Numbered from the stretch's first letter, positions 1 through 8,135 are shown. The stretch: 13,361 nt of DNA from Streptomyces agglomeratus (GCF_001746415.1 NZ_MEHJ01000004.1:1-13361), one strand, 5' to 3'. Translations and numbers: made by a program. Notes: generated by a model from the sequence alone, not told the origin.

Positions 1-1100
1 CCGCAGCGGAATAGACCAAGTATCCGGGGCCGTCGTTGCGGAAGGACAGGTTGTACTGGAGCACCGAGGAGGACACATTGTTGTCCAGGCCGAACCCGCC
101 ACCGTCCGAACGAGAGCCGGTGTGGTTGGCGTACGACACGTTGTTCTCGATGACCAATCCGGTCGAGTCGTACGTCCAGATCCCCTCTGGCCCCTCCATT
201 GCCATGGCAGACGACTTCGACCCGTTGTCGTGCGAGATGGACCGCTGTACCTTGCCGGTGCGGACACTGCCGAGGACGATGCCGCTACCGGTATTGCGGT
301 CGTGGGCCGCTGGGTCGCCGTCATTGCCGTACGCCTTGACTCGTGACAGGGTCACACGCTCATGCGCGTACTTCGGAGCCTCCGCATCGAAGGCGGGCCC
401 GTACGTGGCGAGACCCGCATCCTTGTTGTCGCGCACGGTGGAGTCGGTGACCCGCACATCGCGGAAGCCTGAGCTACCCCTTCCCGCGCCGATCCCGATC
501 CCGGTCCGGAAACGTGAGATATCGACATTGGAGACGGTGACGTGGTCCAGCTCTTTGCCGCCTGCGGCATCGGCGAAGAAGCTGATGCCGGCCCGCTTCT
601 TGAACGAGGTGGCGTCGCCGACGAGGTTGAGATTGCGGATCTCGACACCAGCTGTGTTGTGGACGGAGATTCCTGATTTACCGTTGGCCACGATCGTGGC
701 TCGTCCGTCGCCGTACGAATCGATCACCACGGGAGCCTTCGCGCTTCCCGCATCTTGCGAGCCAAGAGTCAACTCGCCGCGGAAGCGGACACCAGCCCGG
801 AGTCTCAGCCGGTCCCCAGGCTTGAACCTTCGCCGAGTCGGCCCGCGCCAGCGACCGCCAAGCGCGGGAGGAGGACATACCGTCATTTTCGTCGTCACCA
901 TCCGGACTGATGTAATACGTATACCCACCCGCAGCGTTCGGGCTCGGCGGTGCGTACGGTCTAGGCAGCTCACATCCGAAGAGGAAAAGGATTGCGGCCG
1001 CGAGCCCACCCGTCGCGACGTGCCTGCTTCGTAGAGAGCACCCAACGCCACGCGGACGTCCGACGAAACGATGACCATCCCTGCTCGTTCGGCTCCGCAT
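1..1100 (-). pseudogene. Right-handed beta-helix repeat lipoprotein, frameshifted and cut by the window edge
   Basis: Read on the minus strand from ATG at 1100 (purine-rich GAGAGGGG about 6 bases upstream), the product has a long basic N-terminus, a hydrophobic stretch and a lipobox-like LFGC (Cys43), so it is probably an exported lipoprotein. The mature part begins with YYISPDGDDENDG, the usual opening of pectate-lyase-like parallel beta-helix proteins, and continues with SRAWRSLARAD. At about 822-823 the frame breaks: removing one base (an extra A in the coding strand) turns VQAWGP into VQPGDRLRLRAG, and reading then stays open to position 1 with typical helix rungs such as IEIRN-like, VSNVDIS, VTDSTVRDN and VIENNVSYAN. 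The C-terminus lies outside the window. Such proteins are usually polysaccharide-active or surface proteins; the substrate cannot be told. The frameshift is seen directly; whether it is biological or an error is open. Confidence 0.8.
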
Positions 1101-1414
1101 CGGCGCCCCTCTCTCATCTCTAGTCACTGCCGAATGGACTCGTGCGAGCACCGGCGTCACCGGCAGAATCTCCGACGGCGGAGCTTTGCACCTTTCAGGC
1201 GGGGCAGCCGAGACCCTGCAACCAGCCATGATCGGCAGCGAAGCAGCCCTCTTCCGACAGCGCCAGGTTGTCCAACCGAGCGCAGTCCGCAGGAGGAGGG
1301 ATGACGCCGACGACACCCCTCAGTTCCGAATTCGGGTCCCGACGCGTAGAAGATCAGCCTGCCAGACGCTACGTGCTGGGTTTGTTAATGACATGTCGCA
1401 CAGGGATGAAGAAT
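1101..1414. other. Intergenic region between the beta-helix gene and the IS3 element
   Basis: These 314 bases lie between the start of the beta-helix lipoprotein and the left end of the IS3-like element. Reading frames here are open only because of high GC, and none shows a recognisable protein. The promoter of the lipoprotein gene should be here, but I see no convincing -35/-10 pair. No tRNA or strong terminator hairpin was noticed. Confidence 0.5.
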
Positions 1415-1449
1415 GGGCCTTCCCCCGTGAAGGTGGGCACGCGGTTATT
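1415..1449 (+). repeat. Left terminal inverted repeat of the IS3-like element
   Basis: Reading inward: gggccttcccccgtgaaggt, then gggcacgcgg and ttatt. It pairs imperfectly with the reverse complement of 2721-2754. The best core is tga followed by ggtggNcacgc, with about 18 of 22 bases matching allowing a one-base gap. Confidence 0.65.
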
Positions 1450-1451
1450 GA

Positions 1452-2347
1452 TCACGCGGCGAGCGTGAGTTTAGCGGTGTGGTGTCGGCGTTCGTATTCG
1501 TTGGGGCTGAGGTGGCCGTTGGCGGAGTGCCGGCGGCGGGTGTTGTAGCGGGTCAGCCAGGCAAAGACGGTCCTGCGGCAGGTGTCGGCGTCACCGTAGT
1601 CGTGGGTGCCCTGGAGGGTCTCGCGTTTCAGGGAGGCGTGGAAGCTTTCGCAGGCCGCGTTGTCGGCGCTGGTGCCGACCGCGCCCATCGATCGGGTCAC
1701 TCCGAACTGGTCGCAGAGGCCGGCGAAGGCCCGGGATCCGTATTGGGCCCCGTGGTCGGAGTGGAACACGGCACCGTCCAGGCCGCCTCGGGTCGAGGCC
1801 GCCATCCGCAGTGCGTCGGCGACCAGGCCGGTGCGCATGTGGTCGGCGATGGACCAGCCGACGACCTTGCGGCTGAAGCAGTCCAGCACGGTCGCGAGAT
1901 AGAGGAACTCCCCGTTTTTCAGGGGGAGATAGGTGATGTCGCCCATGTATTTCAGGCCGGGTTCGGTGGCGGTGAAGTCCCGCTGGAACAGGTCCGGGAC
2001 CGGTGAGGTGGCCGGGTCGGGGACGGTGGTGCGCACGCGTCTGCGCAGGCGGATTCCGGTGATGGAGAACGTCCGCATGATCCGGGCGACGCGCTTTTCG
2101 TTGACCCGCCGTCCTTTCTCGCGGAGCTCGGCGGTCACGCGCGGGAGCCGTAGGCGCCGCCGGATGCGCCGTGGACCTCGCGGATCTCCTCGGCCAGGAT
2201 CCGGTCCTCCCGCTGCCGGGTGGCCCGGGCCTCGGCGCCGGCGAGCCATTTGTAGTAGCTGGACCGGTTCACGTCCAGGACCTGGCAGAGCCGCTTCACC
2301 TCGTAGGTGTTGCGATGGTCGTCAACGAACTGGAAGCGGCTCATCAC
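1452..2347 (-). pseudogene. IS3-family transposase orfB (rve integrase core), frameshifted
   Basis: The reading frame starts with GTG at 2347, overlapping the orfA stop (GTGA), and opens MMSRFQFVDDHRNTYEVKRL, the helical HTH_21-type lead of IS3 OrfB. It runs to GGAYGSRA and then meets a stop at 2135-2137. A one-base deletion in the GC run at about 2138-2146 explains this: adding one base gives GAYGS(P/R)RVTAELREKG in the other frame, which stays open to 1452. The DDE catalytic core is complete there: D in YMGDITYLPL, D in FHSDHGAQYGS and E in ADNAACESFHASLKRE, then RYNTRRRHSANGHLSPNEYE. The natural IS3 programmed frameshift lies between orfA and orfB, not inside orfB, so this is a true lesion or a sequencing error. 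Confidence 0.88.
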
Positions 2348-2683
2348 CAGTTCGTCTCTCCGGCGAAATACTTGGCCGCCTTGCGGAGGATGTCCCGCTC
2401 GGTGGCGAGCTTGCGCTCACTTGCCTCGAGCTCGGCCACCCGGGCCTCCAACTGCCGCACCCGCTCGTTCGGATCAGCGGACGGCACCGCCTCCCGAGGC
2501 TGGGCGCCCGGCTTCGCAGCCGCGGCGGTGATGCCACGGCGTTCGCGGTCCCGCAGTACCCACTCCCGCAGGGTCGCCCGGTTGACGCCCAGGTCAGCGG
2601 CGATGCTCTTGTAGATCGCCCCGGGTGTGGACTCGTACAGGGCCACGGGCCTTGAACTCGTCCGAATAGTCCTTCATCGCCAT
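2344..2683 (-). pseudogene. IS3-family transposase orfA (HTH_Tnp_1), lesion near the start
   Basis: Reading from ATG at 2683 gives MAMKDYSDEFKA, the usual start of this IS3 OrfA family, but the frame then leaves the family sequence. The rest resumes in another frame from the GTG at 2646: ALYESTPGAIYKSIAADLGVNRATLREWVLRDRERRG is the helix-turn-helix DNA-binding part. It is followed by a leucine-zipper-like segment (RVRQLEARVAELEASERKLATERDILRKAAKYFAGETNW). From recalled homologues with KADAVALYES, about five bases seem to be missing at 2647-2651. A shorter product from GTG 2646 would keep the HTH and zipper, so partial function is conceivable. Confidence 0.8.
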
Positions 2684-2720
2684 CGGCGGTCTTCTCGCTT
2701 CCTCCGGATCGAGCAGATCC

Positions 2721-2754
2721 AGTATCAGCGTGTCCACCACTCAGGGGGAGGCCC
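2721..2754 (-). repeat. Right terminal inverted repeat of the IS3-like element
   Basis: Reading inward on the minus strand: gggcctccccctgagtggtg followed by gacacgctgatact. It matches the left end at 1415-1449 with small gaps. It sits about 40-70 bases upstream of the inferred orfA start, as expected for an IS3-family end. Confidence 0.65.
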
Positions 2755-2900
2755 CCCAGCCCATCGCCGGCGTGCTCACCTTTCATCCCGCCCATGCCCG
2801 CACGGCCGCCCATCTCCGGCGGGAGCTCGCACTGCCCGGGCCATCCAACGCGACGATCGAAGTGACCACCCTGCGCCACCGCACCGCCCAACTCCTCAGA
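2755..2900 (+). other. Coding-like remnant between the two insertion sequences
   Basis: This 146-base strip separates the two elements. In the plus frame containing PIAGVLTFHPAHARTAAHLR it is open throughout, with the high third-position GC typical of real genes in this host, and it ends at the IS5 left repeat. It has no start or stop of its own, so it may be the middle of a gene cut on both sides. I do not recognise the family. It does not look like the missing part of the carbonic anhydrase found on the other side of the IS5 element. Confidence 0.35.
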
Positions 2901-2922
2901 AGCCGTATCTCAACCGAACATG
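2901..2922 (+). repeat. Left terminal inverted repeat of the IS5-family element
   Basis: Begins agccgtatctcaa, then c, then cgaacatg. It is the inverted copy of 4530-4551 with a single mismatch at the fourteenth base. Confidence 0.9.
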
Positions 2923-3014
2923 ATCGCTTGATTTGTGCTGGTCAGGAATGGTCTAGCTCTGAAGGAGGGAGACATCCGGCGTCTTGTTTCCGCTCCGTGA
3001 GTGAGGGGTGCGCG

Positions 3015-3542
3015 ATGGCGTCGGTGCTGGGAGTGCTGGAGGAGCGGGAGACAGCGGCCCGGGTGCGGGTGGAAGGGCTGCGGGAGGAAGTCGCCCGTTT
3101 GGCTGGGGTGTTGGAGGCCGCCGAGATCGAGCTGGACCGGCGGGTGATCGCGCGGGAAGAGCTGGTCGAGGCCCTGGCAGCCTCGGTTGCCGGGACCACC
3201 GCAGTGACCGAGGTTGAGGCGGAGCGGGAAACCGCGCCCGCGCCGGTGCCGGGCTCGATCGTGCCACCCTGGCGCGAAGGACTGCCCGTGACGGTGCTGG
3301 CGCCGGACTACCAGCGGATCCTGGGCGTGCTGGAGGAGCGGCAGTCGGCGGGCCAAGGACCGCTGAAGGCCAGGGAGATCACGGTGGGGCTGGGCTTGGA
3401 GACGACGCCGGCGAAGGTCGAGGGGGTGCGCTCGAAGGCCAGGCGCCTGGTGGAGCGCGGGTGGCTCATGCAGGAGACGTCGGGGATGTTCAGAGCCGGC
3501 CGGCGGCCCGTGTCCGCGCCAGACGCCGGCCCATCCGCGTGA
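3015..3542 (+). CDS. IS5-borne passenger protein: coiled coil plus winged-helix-like domain
   Basis: A 175-residue protein of unknown function lies wholly inside the IS5-family inverted repeats. ATG at 3015 is preferred because GAGGGG lies about 6-7 bases upstream; a GTG at 2997 is in frame but less well placed. Residues 1-60 are heptad-rich (VLEERETAARVRVEGLREEV and what follows), a likely coiled coil. A Pro/Ala/Val-rich linker follows. Residues ~98-165 (LAPDYQRILGVLEERQSAG ... VEGVRSKARRLVERGWLMQ) look like a winged helix, with LKAREITVGLGLETTPAKVE as the probable helix-turn-helix. Its last 53 bases overlap the transposase 3' end on the other strand. I recall similar proteins beside IS5-type transposases in streptomycetes, which fits a stable passenger or accessory factor. 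A DNA-binding or regulatory role is inference. Confidence 0.8.
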   Translation: MASVLGVLEERETAARVRVEGLREEVARLAGVLEAAEIELDRRVIAREELVEALAASVAGTTAVTEVEAERETAPAPVPGSIVPPWREGLPVTVLAPDYQRILGVLEERQSAGQGPLKAREITVGLGLETTPAKVEGVRSKARRLVERGWLMQETSGMFRAGRRPVSAPDAGPSA

Positions 3543-4410
3543 CCATCGACCACCGGATCATCGCCTCGCTGCTGGCTGGCAACGTCTCGTAGTCCCGGGC
3601 CAGTCGGCGCGAATGCATCAACCACGCGAACGTGCGCTCTACCACCCAACGCCTCGGCAGCACCACGAACCCCGCCGTATCTTCGGTGCGCTTGACGACC
3701 TCCAGGGTGAGCGCGAGTTTCTGCCGGCACCAGTCGACCAGGCCGCCGGTGTAACCGCCGTCGGCCCAGACCAGGCAGATGTCGCGGTGCAGGCGGCGTA
3801 GCCGCTGCAGCAGACCCACCGCGGCATCCCGGTCACCGATGTTCGCGGCGGTGACCGCGACGACCAGGAGCAGACCGAGGCAGTCGGTCACGATGTGCCG
3901 CTTGCGGCCGCCCACCTTCTTCCCGCCGTCCCATCCGCGCGAGACGGACGGCACCGAGGCCGCTGCCTTCACCGACTGCGCATCGATGATCCCGGCCGTC
4001 GGCTCCGCCTCACGGCCCTCCTGCTCACGCACCCGTCCGCGCATCCGGTCGTGGAACTCTGTGGTCAGCCCGTGCTCGCGCCAGCGGCGGAAGAACGCGT
4101 AGACCCGGCCCCAATCAGGGAAGTCCACGGGCATCGCCCGCCAGGAGATCCCGCCCGCGACCAGGTAACGGATCGCGTCCAACATCTGCCGATGGCAGTA
4201 GCCCTCGGGCTGCCCGCCCCGTCCCTGAAGCCAGGCCGGCACCGGCACCAAAGGCCGGATGGCCGCCCATTCCGCATCCGACATGTCCGAGGGATACCGG
4301 CGTTCCCGGTCCGGATGGTCGGCCGCGTTGCCGTACACATGCGCGAGGCAGTCACACGATGGAGCAGCCGAGTTGAACTGAACGGGTTCGGACGCGTACA
4401 ACAACGACAC
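3490..4410 (-). CDS. IS5-family transposase (DUF4096-type N-terminus, DDE_Tnp_1 domain)
   Basis: A 306-residue transposase starting at GTG 4410, with GGGAGG about 7 bases upstream. A short leader precedes MSDAEWAAIRPLVPVPAWLQ, the usual N-terminal domain of actinobacterial IS5-type transposases, followed by WRAMPVDFPDWGRVYAFFRR. The catalytic domain is complete: D in GIIDAQSVKAA, then GRKRHIVTDCLGLLL and AANIGDRDAA, D in LVWADGGYTGG, and E in RRWVVERTFAWLMHSRRL. Length and motifs match intact family members and no frame lesion is seen. It cuts and joins DNA at the flanking 22-bp inverted repeats. Its 3' end overlaps the passenger gene by 53 bp on the opposite strand, so convergent transcription could lower its expression. 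Confidence 0.92.
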   Translation of the reverse strand: MSLLYASEPVQFNSAAPSCDCLAHVYGNAADHPDRERRYPSDMSDAEWAAIRPLVPVPAWLQGRGGQPEGYCHRQMLDAIRYLVAGGISWRAMPVDFPDWGRVYAFFRRWREHGLTTEFHDRMRGRVREQEGREAEPTAGIIDAQSVKAAASVPSVSRGWDGGKKVGGRKRHIVTDCLGLLLVVAVTAANIGDRDAAVGLLQRLRRLHRDICLVWADGGYTGGLVDWCRQKLALTLEVVKRTEDTAGFVVLPRRWVVERTFAWLMHSRRLARDYETLPASSEAMIRWSMVTRMGRRLARTRAAGRL

Positions 4411-4529
4411 CAGGGCCTCCCGGCACTGCTCGGTTAGATTCGCATCCCCGAGCTACCGAGAGGCCCTGCCTTCATGCGCGCACAACGGGAAGATCACCCC
4501 GGCGGGAAACCTGTTCGACCTACACGTTC

Positions 4530-4551
4530 CATGTTCGATTGAGATACGGCT
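4530..4551 (-). repeat. Right terminal inverted repeat of the IS5-family element
   Basis: Read on the minus strand it begins agccgtatctcaa, then t, then cgaacatg, matching 2901-2922. It lies about 120 bases upstream of the transposase start, leaving room for the transposase promoter. Confidence 0.9.
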
Positions 4552-4552
4552 A

Positions 4553-4711
4553 CTTAGCCCACTTTGGCCGGAGGAGTCCTTTCATGACGTGGAGGTCGAC
4601 GTGCGACGGTCCATCAGCCGCATCAAAGCGAGTCCCTACCTTCCCCACCGCGAGTCCGTACGCGGGTTCGTCCTCGACGTCGCCACAGGACAGCTTGAAG
4701 AAGTGCAATAG
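4553..4711 (+). pseudogene. 3' fragment of a beta-carbonic anhydrase gene, cut at the IS5 end
   Basis: Immediately right of the IS5 right repeat, a plus-strand frame is open without a start codon and encodes about 50 residues ending at TAG 4709-4711. It contains DVEVDVRRSISRIKASPYLP, then HRESVRGFVLDVATGQLEEV. This matches the conserved C-terminal tail of beta-class carbonic anhydrases (VRxSLxRIKASPFIP ... VRGFVFDVxTGKLxEV). The zinc ligands and active site would be upstream and are missing, so this cannot be functional. The missing 5' part is not found on the left side of the IS5 element, so the locus was probably rearranged. Confidence 0.75.
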
Positions 4712-4812
4712 AACGCCGCCGGTGAGTGGCCGACATTGCCTGATCGGCGACGATCCGGACCGGGATAACCGGGCTGATGAGAAAGGCCCTCGCGGAACGG
4801 TTCTTCTCCGAA

Positions 4813-6063
4813 TCAGCCGGTCGCGTCGGGGTGCTTGAGAAGCTGTGCCAGGGGAACGTCCACATCGGCGAGTTTGCCTGCGTCGACTGCTCGGCCGGAG
4901 GTGACGAGAGCGCGGATCGGGTCGGTGACGTCCCAGACGTTGACGTTCATGCCCGCGAGCACCCTGCCGCCGGAGAGCCAGAACGCGATGAACTCACGCG
5001 TCTCCCTTCGGCCGCGGAAGACGACTTGGTCGTAGCCGCCGGGTTCGACGTAGCCGGTGTACTCCATGCCCAGGTCGTACTGGTCGGTGAAGAAGTAGGG
5101 CACACGGTCGTAGGCCACGTCCTGGCCGAGCATCGCCTTGGCCGCGACTTGCGGCTGGTTGACGGCGTTGGCCCAGTGCTCGACACGGATGTGCTTGACG
5201 AGCAGTGGATGGAAGGCGTTGGCGACGTCCCCGGCGGCGTAGATGTCCGGGTGCGAGGTGCGCAGGTGGGCGTCGACGCGGATGCCGTTGTCGACCTCCA
5301 GGCCGGCAGCGTCGGCGAGCTGAGTGTTGGGGGTGATGCCGACCCCGACGATGACCGCGTCGGCAGTGATGCGGCTGCCGTCCTCCAGCAGCACACCGTT
5401 CGCCCTGCCCTCGGTACCGGTGATCTCGGCGACTTGGACACTGAAGCGCAGGTCGACTCCGTGATCGGTGTGCAGGTCGGCGAAGACCTGGGCCACCTCG
5501 CGGCCCAGCACGCGCAGCAGCGGCAGCTCCGCCATCTCCAGCACTGTGACCTCGACGCCCGCCGCGCGGGCGGCGGCCGCGGTCTCCAGACCGATCCAGC
5601 CGGCGCCGATCACCACGATGCGGGATGCGGATTCGAAGGATTCCTTGATGCGGTCGCTGTCGGCGAGCCGGCGCAGGTAGTGCACGCCGTCGAGGTCGGC
5701 ACCGGGCACGGTCAGATGACGTGGTGAGGAGCCGGTGGTCAGGAGCAGCTTCTCGTAACCGATGCGGCTGCCGTCAGCGAACGTCACCTCGTGTCCGGCC
5801 GGGTCGACCGCGGTTGCCGTGCTGCCAAGGCGCAGGTCGACGTCGTGCTCGGCGTACCACTGGGGAGGATGGACGTAGACGGTGTCACGCTCGTCCTTGC
5901 CCAGCAGGTAGCCCTTCGACAGCGGCGGCCTTTCGTAGGGGCGCTCGCTTTCCTCTCCGAGCAGCACGATCGGGCCGTCGAAGCCCTCTTCGCGGAGGGT
6001 CTGTGCTGCCTTCGCACCGGCCAGGCTGGCTCCGACGATCACGAATGCGTTATTCACGGCCAT
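4813..6063 (-). CDS. FAD-dependent, NAD(P)H-linked oxidoreductase (ferredoxin/rubredoxin reductase type)
   Basis: A 416-residue flavoprotein. ATG at 6063 is chosen over an upstream in-frame start because GAGGAGAG sits about 5 bases before it. Motifs in order: an FAD-binding Rossmann fold at the N-terminus (FVIVGASLAGAKAAQTLREE), PYERPPLSKGYL, a second dinucleotide fold for NAD(P)H near residues 145-175 (IVVIGAGWIGLETAAAARAA, then GVEVTVLE), the FAD motif DIYAAGDVAN near residue 285, and a reductase C-terminal domain. Families of this type pass electrons from NAD(P)H to ferredoxin, rubredoxin or a similar carrier. No partner gene is visible nearby. It lies 192 bp downstream of the transaldolase on the same strand, so co-transcription is possible but not certain. 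It converges with the carbonic anhydrase remnant. Confidence 0.9.
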   Translation of the reverse strand: MAVNNAFVIVGASLAGAKAAQTLREEGFDGPIVLLGEESERPYERPPLSKGYLLGKDERDTVYVHPPQWYAEHDVDLRLGSTATAVDPAGHEVTFADGSRIGYEKLLLTTGSSPRHLTVPGADLDGVHYLRRLADSDRIKESFESASRIVVIGAGWIGLETAAAARAAGVEVTVLEMAELPLLRVLGREVAQVFADLHTDHGVDLRFSVQVAEITGTEGRANGVLLEDGSRITADAVIVGVGITPNTQLADAAGLEVDNGIRVDAHLRTSHPDIYAAGDVANAFHPLLVKHIRVEHWANAVNQPQVAAKAMLGQDVAYDRVPYFFTDQYDLGMEYTGYVEPGGYDQVVFRGRRETREFIAFWLSGGRVLAGMNVNVWDVTDPIRALVTSGRAVDAGKLADVDVPLAQLLKHPDATG

Positions 6064-6255
6064 GTCCTCTCCTCTGCTGCATTGGCTCGGCCCGCGGGCG
6101 GGTGGTGATCCGCTCACTGCCAGGCGTCGCCCGTGGCCAGGCCATCGTTGTCGATAGCCCTGCGCTGTCAGCGGTTTGATTTGTTCCCCGGTGTGTCTGC
6201 CGATAGGTGGTCGCCGGTGAGGGGGTGCTCGGACCGTTCGTCGACTGTCGCTGCG

Positions 6256-7371
6256 TCAGGCGGCGGTGCGCGTGGGTTGCAGTTCGGCGTCCAGTTGCTC
6301 GAACAGTTCGTTGCCGGAGGCGGTGAACTTGGCGATGCCCTCGTCCTCCAGCACGCGGACCACGTCGTCGTAGGACACTCCGGCGGTCTCCAGGTCGTCG
6401 AGGACCTGCTGGGATGCCGGGTAAGTGCCGTGGATGGTGTCGCCCTGGATGCGGCCGTGGTCGGCGACCGCACGCAGAGTCTGCTCCGGCATGGTGTTGA
6501 CCACCCCGGGCGCCACCAGTTCGTCGACGTAGCGGGTGTCGGCGTAGGCGGGATCCTTCACCCCGGTGGAAGCCCACAGCGGGCGCTGGGGCCGCATCCC
6601 GGCCGCGGCCAGCGCCTGCCACTCCTGGGAGGCGGCGGCCTGCTCGAAGTGCTGGTAGGCCAGGCGCGCGTTGGCAATCGCGGCCCGCCCGCGCAGGGCC
6701 ATTGCATCCGGCGTGCCGATCTTGTCCAGCCGGCTGTCGACCTCGGTGTCCACACGGCTGACGAAGAAGGAGGCCACCGACGCGATGGACGCCAGGTCAC
6801 GCCCCGCGGCATGAGCCTTACCCATGCCGTCGAGGAAGGCGCGGAGCACTTGGTCGTAACGGTCGAGGGAGAAGACCAGTGTGACGTTGATGTTGATGCC
6901 TTCCGCGAGCGCGGTGCTGATCGCCTCCAGGCCGGGCCGGGTGGCGGGGATCTTCACGAACAGGTTCGGCCGGTCCACCAGCCACCACAGGGCTCGGGCC
7001 TCGGCGATCGTCGCCGCCGTGTCGTGCGCGACGCGCGGGTCCACCTCGAGCGACACCCGGCCGTCCACCCCGTCACTGGCCTCGTACACGGGGCGCAGTA
7101 CGTCACAGGCCCAGCGCACGTCGAACGCTGTCAGCAGCCTGACAGCTTCCTCGACCCGCACCCCGCGCCGGGCGAGATCACCGAGCTGTGCGTCGTAGCG
7201 GGCACCCGAGCGGATCGCCTTGGCGAAGATCGTCGGGTTGCTGGTGATGCCCACCACCCGCTGGTCACGCACCAAGTCGGCCAGCCCGCCACTGGCGAGC
7301 CGCTCCCGGCTCAGATCATCGAGCCAGACCGCTACGCCTTCGGCGGCCAACCGGTCCAGGTTCTCACTCAT
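6256..7371 (-). CDS. tal: Transaldolase
   Basis: A 371-residue protein starting at ATG 7371 with AGGGAGA about 6 bases upstream. Transaldolase moves a three-carbon dihydroxyacetone unit between sugar phosphates in the non-oxidative pentose phosphate pathway. Visible family motifs are [11 protein letters not shown] at the start, [27 protein letters not shown], the active-site lysine in [28 protein letters not shown], and [28 protein letters not shown] and [14 protein letters not shown] further on. Length matches the long actinobacterial TalB-like form, and no lesion is seen. Its start lies only 29 bp after the stop of the upstream regulator gene, so the two are probably co-transcribed. Being outside a normal pentose phosphate cluster (no zwf or tkt here), it is likely a second, stress-linked copy; this last point is inference. 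Confidence 0.93.
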   Translation of the reverse strand: MSENLDRLAAEGVAVWLDDLSRERLASGGLADLVRDQRVVGITSNPTIFAKAIRSGARYDAQLGDLARRGVRVEEAVRLLTAFDVRWACDVLRPVYEASDGVDGRVSLEVDPRVAHDTAATIAEARALWWLVDRPNLFVKIPATRPGLEAISTALAEGININVTLVFSLDRYDQVLRAFLDGMGKAHAAGRDLASIASVASFFVSRVDTEVDSRLDKIGTPDAMALRGRAAIANARLAYQHFEQAAASQEWQALAAAGMRPQRPLWASTGVKDPAYADTRYVDELVAPGVVNTMPEQTLRAVADHGRIQGDTIHGTYPASQQVLDDLETAGVSYDDVVRVLEDEGIAKFTASGNELFEQLDAELQPTRTAA

Positions 7372-7400
7372 GATCTTCTCCCTTGCGTCGTTTCGCGGGA

Positions 7401-8135
7401 TTACGTCCACGTGCCGCCCGGATCCTGTGCGGGCCGGGTGCAGACCTCCTTCGCGCACGACCCGGTGGCAGGTTCGGGCACGCTCGCACCGCCGGCTGCG
7501 GCACGTAGTTCCACACAACACCGGCCCGGGTGAGGGGCGAGTACCGCCTCGATCCCACTTGCCTGCAGGCCGGTGAGGAAGCCGCCGAGGAAGGCGTGGT
7601 TGATCCCGCACACCAGCTCAGGCGACCGGGCGGCCAGCGGGTGGAAGGGGCAGTTCAGCAGCCGCACCTCGGTTGGGGCCTGCCGGTCGGGCTCGAAGCC
7701 GTACTCCTCCAACACGGACTCGGAAAGCGTGAGAGAACGCTCGGGCCCCAAACGGCCGGGACGGCCGCTGGCGCGTGTCGCGGCTCCAAGTTCCTCACCG
7801 CGGTGGCGGGCCGTGCGCAATGCAGCGGACTGCGCGTCCTCGCCCGGCTGCTGGTGGAGGACCGCGTCGATGAGGATCTCGGCCACGAGGTCGGGACGGC
7901 GCTCGGGGATGGAGATGCGGATGTCGGTGTCTGCCGGCTCGTACACCTTGGGCTTGCGGCCCACCCTGCGGATGCCGCCCGGGTGGTCGTATCGGGAAGT
8001 CAGCAGCCCCGACGCGACCAGTTTGTCGAGGTGGAACGCGGCCAGCTTGGCCGAGATCCCGGCATCGGCGGCGGCCTCCTCCCGCGTCACCGGCCGGTGG
8101 GCGCGCCGTATGAAGCCATACAGCCTGCGGCGCAC
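7401..8135 (-). CDS. Winged-helix transcriptional regulator with C-terminal cysteine cluster (COG2345-like)
   Basis: From GTG 8135 the protein has 244 residues. The N-terminal winged helix is clear: [20 protein letters not shown], then [20 protein letters not shown] and GRKPKVYEP. The C-terminal part has [20 protein letters not shown] and [11 protein letters not shown], the conserved cysteines typical of COG2345/SufR-like regulators, in which such residues can bind an Fe-S cluster; the exact SufR spacing is not kept. GTG 8135 has only a weak GGGA upstream. ATG at 8214 (MTSDLTPASPQAP) in another frame would join perfectly if one G were removed from the five-G run at 8176-8180, giving [20 protein letters not shown]. 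The true start may therefore be 8214 with a frameshift. It is divergent from the DUF2231 gene and directly upstream of the transaldolase, so it probably controls one or both. Confidence 0.82.
   Translation of the reverse strand: MRRRLYGFIRRAHRPVTREEAAADAGISAKLAAFHLDKLVASGLLTSRYDHPGGIRRVGRKPKVYEPADTDIRISIPERRPDLVAEILIDAVLHQQPGEDAQSAALRTARHRGEELGAATRASGRPGRLGPERSLTLSESVLEEYGFEPDRQAPTEVRLLNCPFHPLAARSPELVCGINHAFLGGFLTGLQASGIEAVLAPHPGRCCVELRAAAGGASVPEPATGSCAKEVCTRPAQDPGGTWT

Larger units (their letters stand above)
1415..2754 (-). mobile_element. IS3-family insertion sequence, inactivated copy
   Basis: An element of about 1.34 kb encodes an IS3-type orfA/orfB pair on the minus strand, bounded by imperfect inverted repeats. 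Reading inward, the two ends share gggcct, a run of C, tga, then ggtggNcacgc. The outer limit is uncertain by several bases (inner alternative 1428-2743), and no convincing target duplication flanks either choice. orfA has a lesion near its start and orfB has a one-base deletion, so this copy cannot make a normal transposase without both being corrected. It abuts a coding-like scrap and then an IS5-family element. Confidence 0.8.
2901..4551 (-). mobile_element. IS5-family insertion sequence carrying a passenger gene
   Basis: A 1651-bp element is bounded by near-perfect inverted repeats (2901-2922 and 4530-4551, one mismatch in 22). Inside are an intact DDE transposase on the minus strand and a second gene on the plus strand, arranged tail to tail with a 53-bp overlap. 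No clear target-site duplication is visible: the left flank reads cctcaga and the right flank acttagc. On the right it truncates a beta-carbonic anhydrase gene. Both genes are open, so this copy may still be active. Assignment to the IS5 family comes from the transposase type. Confidence 0.85.

Noticed and set aside
36..1034. A long open plus-strand frame of 332 codons
   Set aside because: It is antisense to the beta-helix lipoprotein, has low-complexity composition (Pro/Arg/Ser-rich) and no recognisable domain. The minus strand shows clear family motifs.
2344..2350. orfA/orfB overlap of the IS3 element as a programmed frameshift site
   Set aside because: The overlap is GTGA and orfB has its own GTG start. 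I see no slippery A-run or hairpin here, and the frame breaks lie elsewhere in both genes.
4712..4812. Possible terminator between the carbonic anhydrase remnant and the flavoprotein gene
   Set aside because: Short GC-rich inverted stretches exist (ccgg and cggcg pairs), but no stable stem with a clear loop could be drawn with confidence.
4777..5727. A plus-strand open frame of 316 codons
   Set aside because: It lies antisense to the FAD oxidoreductase and is Asp/Val/Gly-rich, typical of the mirror frame of a high-GC gene.
6133..7533. A plus-strand open frame of 466 codons
   Set aside because: It is antisense to the transaldolase, which has all its motifs. The composition is that of a shadow frame.
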